Shown in pieces: positions 9,587 through 16,519 of a stretch of 16,519 bases of DNA. A program made the translations under genes and the position numbers. Under the pieces are notes generated by a model. It was not told the origin of the DNA. It did not search any database and saw only the letters and a program-made list of their open reading frames with translations. This DNA comes from Biscogniauxia marginata. Lineage: Eukaryota > Ascomycota > Sordariomycetes > Xylariales > Xylariaceae. Where the stretch lies: positions 1 to 16,519 of the forward strand of contig MU404274.1 in NCBI GenBank assembly GCA_022695795.1. Direction: 5' to 3'. The stretch's first letter is position 1; each line of letters starts with the position of its first letter.

Positions 9587-10160
9587 AATATTAAAAATCT
9601 CGATTTTATATTAAAATTAAATAGGTTATTTATTTTAATAATTTATTAACTTGTAAATAATAACGTATTTTATAAATAAATAAATTATATAAATAAGTAA
9701 ACTACTTAATTTTTTATATAAAATCGACTTTTTTAAAAATTTATAAATTTATATATAAAAATCGTAAAAATCTCGGACCTTTTTTTAATTATATAATTAT
9801 AAGTTTTAATTGAAAATAAAATCGAAAAACTTAATTTTAAAAAACATAAAAAGAAAACACGTAAAAACTAAAATTAAAACAAAACACACGAACCTTTTTA
9901 CGTGTTTCTTTACACATTTCAAAATTTTTTTAGTTAAAACGTATAATTATATAACTAAAAAAAAAAGGTCCGAGATTTTTACGATTTTTACATATAAAGT
10001 TATAAATTTTTAAAAAAGTCGATTTTATATAGAAAATCAAATGGCTTACTCGCTTATATAGCTTACTTACTTATAAAACACGTTATTATTTACAAGTTAA
10101 TAAATTATTAAAATAAATAACCTCTTTAATTTTAATATAAAATCGAGATTTTTAAATATT
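9587..10160. mobile_element. Foldback/palindromic repeat, copy 1
   Basis: A near-complete palindrome of about 574 bp centred near 9873. Outer arms: AAAAATCTCGATTTTATATT (9593-9612) faces its complement ending near 10153. Middle: AAATCTCGGACC (9771-9782) faces GGTCCGAGATTT (9967-9978). Inner: GAAAACACGTAAAAA (9854-9868) faces TTTTTACGTGTTTC (9896-9909). The arms differ mainly by transitions and small indels. The right arm carries a GCTTACTCGCTTATATAG-type segment near 10044-10061. The structure suits a foldback or MITE-like element damaged by RIP. Confidence 0.85.
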
Positions 10161-10261
10161 AATAACTTAATATATAAAAATTAAAAAGAATTTAAACCTT
10201 TTTAATTTTATATTTAATTAACGTTATTTATAACTTAATAAGTTATATAAATAAATAATAT

Positions 10262-12658
10262 ATCTTATAAACAAGTAAGTTAATTTTTATAACTTTCATA
10301 GTTTTAATTATTAAAAAAACATTTACGTGGCATTAAAATTAATTAATAATTATTATTATTTAAATCGTTTTTTTAGTTTTATGTTTTAAAAACTAAATAC
10401 TTTTTTTATATTAAATATTCGGGTTTTTACCGTATAATTTAAGTTAATTAATTTATAAATAATATATTTATTATTATTATTAAAACGTATAAAATTATAT
10501 TTATATTTTTTAAAAAATTAAAATACATTAATTTATTTATTTTAAAACTTAATAATATTAGTAAAAACTCGAATAATTTATATAATTAAATATAAATAAC
10601 ATTATTTAAAAATAAGTTATTATAAGTTAACGCCATTTTATAATGTTTTTATATGATATTATAAAAACGAAATAATAATATATTTATATAATTAATTATA
10701 AAATTAAATACTTAAAAACTTACGTTTTACAAAGAAATAATAATTATTTAATATATTTTTAATTTAAATAAATAGTTATTTCTTTCTCTTTTAAATTATA
10801 TTATTATAATAATAAATTTTTTATTATATAAACGCGATATAAAGTAAATTTAAAAAAAACTAAATCTTTAATTTTATATAGCGACAAAAATTATTATAAA
10901 CGCGTTTAAATAAACGAATTAATTATTAAAAAGCTTTATATAAAAACTTAAATATCTATTAAATTAATTTAAATTAATATATAAAATAATTACGAAATAT
11001 AAAATTCTAAAAAATATATATATAATTTTAACGAAATAAAATTTATATTTAAAATAATTACTTAAATTAATATAATAATAATAAATATAAAACGACATAA
11101 ATAATTTTAATAAACTTAATAAAAAATAAAAAATAAAAAATAAAAATTTAAATTATTAATATTAATAATTTTATTATGTTATTATTTATTATATTAATTA
11201 AAAAAAGTATTTAACTTTATAATATTATAATAACTTATTATTATTAAAAAATAAAGATAAAATTTTAAATAATTATAAAAAACTCGATATTATTATATTT
11301 TATATATTTATTTATTTGTTATATAAGTTATAATTTTTCGATTTTATATATTTTAATATCTTAAAAAAAGTATATAATAATTATTTAAAAAACTTAATAA
11401 AGCGTTATTATTATTACATTATAAAAAAAGACTTTTTAATTAACTTTATAAAAATATTTATTATTATAATAATTATTTTAAAGATATAAATTAAGTTTTA
11501 CGTAATTAAATTAATTCTTTTTAATTTAAAAAAAGTTATTATTATATTATTTTTTATATAAAAAGCGTATATATCTTTTCTCGACCTCGATATAAATTAA
11601 GTGTTTTAAAAAGTTAAAACACTTATAATAACTCGCGAAATATTATTATAATTTAATTTTATTATAAATATTTATAACTAATTTATAAAAATTATTTTAT
11701 TATTAATATATAAAGTAACTTTATTATAAAAAAAGAAATAATTTTATAAGTTAAAAAAATAATAACGTATTATATAAGCAAGTACACGAAACAAGCTCGC
11801 GAATAAAATGATTTTTTATACAAAATCGACTTTTTCGAAAATTTATAACTTTACGCGTAAAAATCGTAAAAATCTCGGACCTTTTTTTTTAGTTATAAAA
11901 CTATATAATTTAGTTAAAATAAAATTCAAAAGAAATTAATATTAAAAGACACGAAAAGAAAACGCGTAAAAACTAAAATTATAATAAAACGCACGGACCT
12001 TTTTACGTATTTCTTTATATATTTCATTTTTTTTTTTAAAATTAAATTATAAAGTTATATAACTAGAAAAAAAGGTTCGAGATTTTTACGATTTTTACGC
12101 GTAAAATTATAAATTTTCGAAAAAGTCGATTTTATATAAGAAACTATTTCGTTTACGAGCTTGTTTTGTCTACTCGCTTATGTGGTACGTTATTATAATT
12201 AATAATAATAATAAAAAGCTTTAAAAAGGAATAATAACTAAATAAAAACAATATAATATATATAATTAAATTAGTTATAATACGCGTATTTATATAACAA
12301 ATAAAAATATATTTAATAATATAATAAATAAAAATGGAATTAATAATATTTATTTAATAATTTAAATTTTAAAAAGTTATAATTAATTTTATTTATTATT
12401 AATTCTTTATTTGAATTTTAAGGGGTTTTAACTTAAAAAATATAATAAATTAATTAATTTAAATTACACGTTAAAACCCCGAATATTTAATATAAAAAAA
12501 GGTATTTAGTTTTTAAAGCGTAAAATTAAAAAAGATAATTTAAATAATAATAATTATTAATTAATTTTAATATCGTGTAAATGTTTTTTAATAGTTAAAA
12601 TTGCGAAAATTATAAAAACTGGCTTATTTACTTATATAGCTTATTTATTTATAAGATA
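10262..12658. mobile_element. Element bounded by about 210-bp terminal inverted repeats
   Basis: The left repeat (about 10262-10465) matches the reverse complement of the right repeat (about 12440-12658). Shared blocks include AAAACTAAATAC (10389-10400), TATTAAATATTCGGG (10409-10423) and ATTAAAATTAATTAATAATT (10332-10351). Most mismatches are transitions in either direction, as expected when RIP acts on both strands of both copies. The interior has no readable gene and contains palindrome copy 2. Long terminal repeats of this size recall Mutator-like elements, but no transposase or target duplication was identified. Ends are approximate. Confidence 0.7.
11758..12196. mobile_element. Foldback/palindromic repeat, copy 2
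   Basis: A second palindrome of about 440 bp, centred near 11978, related to copy 1. Arms: ACAAGCTCGCGAATAAAATG (11791-11810) faces a diverged complement near 12145-12165; AAAATCGACTTTTTCGAAAA (11822-11841) faces TTTTCGAAAAAGTCGATTTT (12114-12133), a perfect 20-bp match; AAAAATCTCGGACC (11868-11881) faces GGTTCGAGATTTTT. The core around 11955-12015 matches the core of copy 1 in the same orientation. It lies inside the long-repeat element, so it probably inserted there or forms part of it. Confidence 0.85.
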
Positions 12659-13109
12659 TGTTAAATTAATTTATAAAATTATTATTATTTAAATTATTAT
12701 ATTTAACTTTATATTTTAATAATTAACCACTTTTTATATTAAATATTTAATATATTAATATATAATTTATATTAATCAATAAATTATATTTTATAAGTTA
12801 AAGCTTTTTTTAAAAAAATTGTAAATCGTAAATATTTTTAATTAAAAATAAAAATAAATTTAATAAATTTATAAGTCGTGTTTTTTGTTAAATAAAAATA
12901 TTTCAGTTTTAAATTATAACTTGTTTATTAACTTATTATTATAATAAAAGTTAAATATAAAATTAATTTATAAACCGTATTTTATATATAGTTAATATAA
13001 GAGATGCAAGGTGAAAATAAGCGTTCCGATTCTTTAAGAGACGCGCCAAAGTGGGAAATATATGTTTTCCCCTTGTTATATAAAGTGATTGAAGTTTATG
13101 ACAATAAAT

Positions 13110-13132
13110 CTCCGAAATGCTAGATCTCGGAG
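13110..13132. promoter_or_regulatory. CTCCGA/TCGGAG dyad (CCG-N13-CGG)
   Basis: CTCCGA at 13110-13115 and TCGGAG at 13127-13132 form a 6-bp inverted repeat holding CCG-N13-CGG. The same everted half-site spacing occurs at 6432-6450 in the promoter of the secreted-protein gene. It is about 570 bp upstream of the dioxygenase ATG. A shared Zn2Cys6 regulator is possible but unproven. Confidence 0.28.
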
Positions 13133-13416
13133 GCTTATAATGATCTTTGTGCAGATATATTGGGTAGACTAATCTTCATGTATTTTCAAGTCGCTAGAGC
13201 TGTTGCCCTAGGCTACCTAACTTTACCTTGGTTGAATCACGAACATACTGATTAGCCTTGCAAGTAGAGGGAGAAGCTGTTTGGCTCAGGCTTCGGGCTT
13301 CATGAGTGAGAACTAGGTAGGCCCGAACAGAGAATACACATTCTGGAAAGGCAAAGATTTATATAGACAGCAGTTATCGCCGGTCTCTTCCACTCTCTCT
13401 TTCCTCTATAAGCCTA

Positions 13417-13430
13417 CTGTCATATGACAG
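13417..13430. promoter_or_regulatory. Perfect 14-bp palindrome CTGTCATATGACAG
   Basis: A perfect palindrome about 270 bp upstream of the dioxygenase ATG, with a CATATG E-box-like centre. It could bind a homodimeric factor (bHLH or bZIP type). No second copy was noticed in the window. Confidence 0.3.
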
Positions 13431-13698
13431 ACTAGGCAGTAATCAGAACATGCGGATCTTGAGTAGGTATGTCTTTATAAACTGATGTTGTGGGTGGGGC
13501 AATGGCACCATCGCGTCCTAATCACACGCAAACGCTTTAGATTAGGTACGGAATACCGGCAGGAAACCACCCCCACGTATGATGCATGCGATATAGGTAG
13601 CGAACTGATACGTTTAAAGATATCTATCCGCTACTTCCTTTGTGATAGACCCTGAGCCTCCTAAAGCTTATCACTAGTTTTGGACAATATTTACTATC

Positions 13699-14854
13699 AT
13701 GCCCTCTGTTATTCAATCGCCTCGGCAGCTTCCCGTATATTTCATCGGCCATGCTGGTGTTGGCCTGCTCTTCAAGGAGGAAGAGAATAACCGGGTTGTG
13801 CAGAACAATCTTAAAGCAATCGGCAATGAGATTCGGGCGATCTCGCCAATACCCAGAGCAATTTTGACGTTGAGTGGTCACTTTGAAGCAGGCGAGATTC
13901 ATGGCCCTGGTGTGATCGAGGGTGAGTCGTATCATGGTCATTTTCTCCCGGTCACTTGTTAACGACGTGGACGACTGTAGTCAACGTGAGGAAAAACACA
14001 TATGTTCAAGTTAGTACTCGATTTCAACGGAGAGGCTAGGATAAATCACTAATCCATTGACTTAAACAGCACGATTTTGTCAACGACTTCCACGATTCTA
14101 AGCCTTTCGTTTACGAGTATGATTGGCCTCACCGGGACGCACCCGAGCTCGCGGCGGAAGTGTGGAACCACCTGCGTAAAGCAGGAATCAAGGCAAAGCG
14201 TGTAGAACGTGGCGTAGATCATGGAATTTGGGTCCCCTTCAAAGTCATGTTTCCCCCGGATAAGCCGCTCGAAATACCCGTCATTCAGGTGTCAACGTTT
14301 CATGGGTATGATCTGGAAAGCCAGATTCGCCTCGGGGAGGTCTTACAGTCTCTACGGTAAATTCATAGTTTAACTGTGAGTTGGATCCATATACTAATAA
14401 TACACTTCTCAGTGATGAGGGATATCTAATCGTCGGTTCCGGTATGGCTGTACATTCCTTTGCCTCGATTGAAGAGATACATCAAGCAAGATCCGAGGAG
14501 GAAAAAGATGAAGCGACACAGAAGGTATTGGCAGAGTCCAGAGTTTTTAACACCCAGCTTCGGGATGCCGTGACGAAAAGAAATGCAGCCAACAGGAAAG
14601 CAGCATTGCTGAAGCTGGAGTCAATATATGAATTTAGGCGCTCACATCCTACAGTCGAGGTAAGTTGAGCTACTACACTTCCTCCTAGTAGTAGAGCACT
14701 TGTGGGCTAGTTTAAAGGCAATAACTAACCTCGTACCCAGCATTTTACCCCTCTTCTAGTAGCAGCTGGTGCGGCGGGAGACGCAGATGTAGACATCGTC
14801 GGTGAAGATATCGTAGAGCCGGGCATGTCTTACCTTAACGTCCGATTTAGGTAA
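13699..14854 (+). CDS. LigB/DODA-type extradiol ring-cleaving dioxygenase, 299 aa, 5 exons
   Basis: Exons: 13699-13921, 13981-14009, 14070-14356, 14413-14659, 14741-14854 (900 nt with stop). Introns are 59, 60, 56 and 81 bp, with GTGAGT, GTTAGT, GTAAAT and GTAAGT donors and TAG or CAG acceptors; phases close. The family (class III extradiol dioxygenases, LigB superfamily, including 4,5-DOPA dioxygenase) opens aromatic diol rings using a His-bound Fe(II) or Zn centre in the cytosol. Expected histidines are present: His18 in FIGHAG, His61 in LSGHFE, His135 in DHGIWVPFK and His194 in GSGMAVH. Other family blocks are IPVIQVS (153-159) and HFTPLLVAAGAA in exon 5. Length is normal. The first motif, GHAGV, differs from the more usual S/T-H-G-G/S-P. 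The start gives a short 11-residue lead before LPVYFI. A 29-nt second exon is required to join GVIEVN to HDFVNDF. It is alone in its island; substrate unknown. Confidence 0.92.
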
Positions 14855-15035
14855 CGCATGGTTCTTTCGTGTTCCTATGATAATGGATAAATCCGTATCC
14901 CTAGAATTTGTCTCTCTCCAGGTCGGTGAGGCTAATAATGCAATATTTTAAAGGGATATTTTCGTCAAGACATAGGTAGTTAGAACTTTCGTTTTTCACT
15001 TCGTTGAACCGGAGGCGCAAAACACTAGTCCTTTT
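14855..15035. other. 3' flank of the dioxygenase gene
   Basis: Ordinary-composition DNA after the stop codon, turning AT-rich near 15036. It should carry the 3' UTR and poly(A) site; no other gene is seen. Confidence 0.4.
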
Positions 15036-15315
15036 AAGATTTAAATTATTATTATTACATAGTTATATTACTTTAAATAAATATTTATAATAATATATAA
15101 ATTAATTTAAAATGTTAAATTAACGGATTTTATATTTTATTACTTTTTAAAAAGCGAAATAATTTAATTAAATTCATTAAATATTAATAATAATTAAAAC
15201 GAATTATAATATTTAAATTTATTTTTTAATATTATTATATGTTTTAATTAAACTATTTATCCTTATATTAAATTAGTATTTATTTATATTTATAAATAAT
15301 AGTTGTTTAAATAAT
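15036..15315. other. Short AT-rich block, RIP-type
   Basis: About 280 bp of nearly pure A/T with a few CpG (15123-15124, 15155-15156, 15200-15201), like the larger blocks. No readable remnant. It is probably the eroded relic of a short repeat; family not identified. Confidence 0.55.
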
Positions 15316-16400
15316 GGAGGTGGTAAAGTATATCTTTAACTTTGAAGAGAACTTATGATCTTAAGCTTCACATCTTGTTTAAACTTCCCAAGGTTGTGCT
15401 TTGTTACAGGGTGATCCCTGACTTACTATTTCACTATTTCGATACCAGCCTGCCTCTTGGTATATCCCACTAGGCGCAGATGTATTTCTAGTTTACCATA
15501 TGGAAATCCTCAGTACTAGTTTCTCATCATGGGGACAATTACATTGTACGATAGCACATCTACTAACCTGGCTTGAATCATTTCGACGGACATATAGATC
15601 TCGAAATATTTCCCGAAATGTATACTACTATCTTAATTCTAATCCGCACTATAGATAGGAGTAGGCAGTGCGTAAACTACCTCCTTTACCTAGTGAGCTA
15701 CTATTTATACACCTAGCTAATGTTGTGGTCCGGAATAGGGTTATCCCACTCCGCAATATCTGTAGGTTGTTCTGTAGATTGTAACCATCTAAGCTATCCT
15801 ATCCAATAGCTACATACAAACTTCAATCAACTTCAATATACACACTTATTCACATATTCACTTAGTGTTTAGTCTACAACGCCTAATCTCCCTTACCACC
15901 CGGCGTGTGCGCATTTGTCCTCAGACCAGTGCGAGCATTGAACCGTCAAATCTTTCGTGCTGGGTACCTGATTACCTACGATCTCTACCATCAAGATCAC
16001 CATCTCTCACCTTAGACAGTTAATAGATCCTCCCGAGTTCAGTGCTAGGGTAGACTCAGACAATGTTGACGGAATTCGAGACTTTTATGGGATTTCCATT
16101 TGTTCCTATCCCGTTTTCTGTTTATACATCTTGACGTAGCCGACAGCAACGCTGTAAATGCGGGCTTAGGACCTCACAGGGCATATAGTAGACCTAGAGA
16201 CGATCTACTGGATGTCGCTATTGAACTGTGATTAGCCTTGGCCTTTGCTGCTCGATAAGGTGCCTGGGACTAATGTCGCGATGTCGGAGCCTGTAATGTC
16301 ACGATTAGAGCGAATCTGACTTCAGGTCAAAAGAGAACATGTTCATGGAAATTAGGATCTCATACCTTCCAACCGTCGTCTGATAAGCTATAGTAGAGGC
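15316..16400. other. Ordinary-composition region without recognisable genes
   Basis: About 1.1 kb that is not RIP-like in composition but is dense in stop codons in all frames, with no open frame of useful length. I saw no protein family, tRNA or rRNA. A CTTCAATCAACTTCAATA direct repeat near 15823-15840, followed by a CA-rich stretch, resembles a fungal 5' leader, but no start codon with a credible frame follows. It could be a regulatory region of a gene beyond the window or an old gene remnant. Confidence 0.5.
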
Positions 16401-16423
16401 GGGGGGGGGGGGGGGGGGGGGGG
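16401..16423. repeat. Run of 23 G
   Basis: An uninterrupted G homopolymer, preceded by GAGGC and followed by TTTTGTG. Runs this long are rare in fungal genomes, can form G-quadruplexes, and are prone to length error in sequencing, so the exact count is uncertain. Confidence 0.95.
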
Positions 16424-16519
16424 TTTTGTGCAAGCCACGACATCCCACGCAGGCGCTTGTGAGTTTACTCAGTTAGATAAAAAAAAAAGTAAAAGTATAG
16501 AGTGAACATATGTGCAGGA

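Larger units (their letters stand above)
9541..12990. other. AT-rich RIP block made of inverted repeats
   Basis: About 3.45 kb of very AT-rich DNA with residual C mainly in CpG. Apart from the palindromes and terminal inverted repeats listed separately, 10470-11757 and 12660-12990 contain no readable protein remnant. No frame resembles a known transposase, so the elements are either non-autonomous or mutated beyond recognition. The open frame at 9810-10013 lies inside a palindrome and is not a gene. Confidence 0.75.
12991..13698. other. Promoter region of the dioxygenase gene
   Basis: About 700 bp of ordinary composition between the AT-rich block and the dioxygenase ATG. It contains TATA-like stretches (TATATAAAG near 13077-13085 and TATAAA at 13476-13481), a pyrimidine-rich run near 13386-13408, and the two dyads listed separately. 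No coding exon was recognised; the open frame antisense to the gene at 13624-13941 is a shadow. Confidence 0.55.

Noticed and set aside
9810..10013. Open frame of 67 codons on the plus strand
   Set aside because: It lies entirely inside palindrome copy 1 in AT-rich DNA, with Lys/Asn/Ile-rich low-complexity translation and no family signal.
9587..12658. Repeated units considered as a CRISPR array
   Set aside because: The repeats are long inverted arms, not short evenly spaced direct repeats with unique spacers, and the genome is fungal.
13624..13941. Minus-strand open frame of 105 codons
   Set aside because: Antisense to exon 1 of the dioxygenase gene and without family features.

Overview
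The window reads as the left end of a chromosome of a filamentous ascomycete (Pezizomycotina). It opens with an uninterrupted CCCTAA telomere array. The coding genes carry short introns (50-81 bp) with GT...AG ends and CTAAC-like branch sites. The gene-sized, base-balanced islands are separated by extremely AT-rich blocks that look like repeats destroyed by RIP (repeat-induced point mutation): mostly transitions, in-frame TAA/TAG stops, and surviving cytosines found largely in CpG. The exact species cannot be read from the sequence.

Layout: 1-94 telomere; 95-192 a degenerate 7-bp tandem repeat; 193-3985 AT-rich block holding a RIP-killed pogo/Fot1-type transposase on the + strand (about 601-1968). 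3993-9540 is the first gene island, with two minus-strand genes: a 5-exon gene for a secreted 545-aa protein of unknown function (5903 to 3993) and a 9-exon gene for a 564-aa major facilitator of the anion:cation symporter (Dal5/allantoate-permease) family (8988 to 6818). 9541-12990 is a second AT-rich block built of related inverted repeats: two near-complete palindromes (9587-10160 and 11758-12196) and an element with about 210-bp terminal inverted repeats (10262-12658) that encloses the second palindrome. 12991-15035 is the second gene island, with one 5-exon plus-strand gene (13699-14854) for a 299-aa LigB/DODA-type extradiol ring-cleaving dioxygenase. 15036-15315 is a short AT-rich block, and 15316-16519 is ordinary-composition DNA with no recognisable gene but with a run of 23 G.

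For all three coding genes the exon chain could be solved by hand so that phases add up and no stop remains. All three look intact and un-RIPped although surrounded by mutated repeats. A secreted, possibly substrate-modifying protein, a small-organic-acid-type transporter and an aromatic-ring dioxygenase would fit a subtelomeric accessory catabolic set, but that link is inference. The transporter promoter carries a tandem GATA pair next to a TCGG-N10-CCGA dyad, which suggests nitrogen-type control. I did not find a clear new defence or mobile system; the most unusual items are the palindrome family, the transposase whose three catalytic aspartates all became asparagine, and the unidentified secreted protein.
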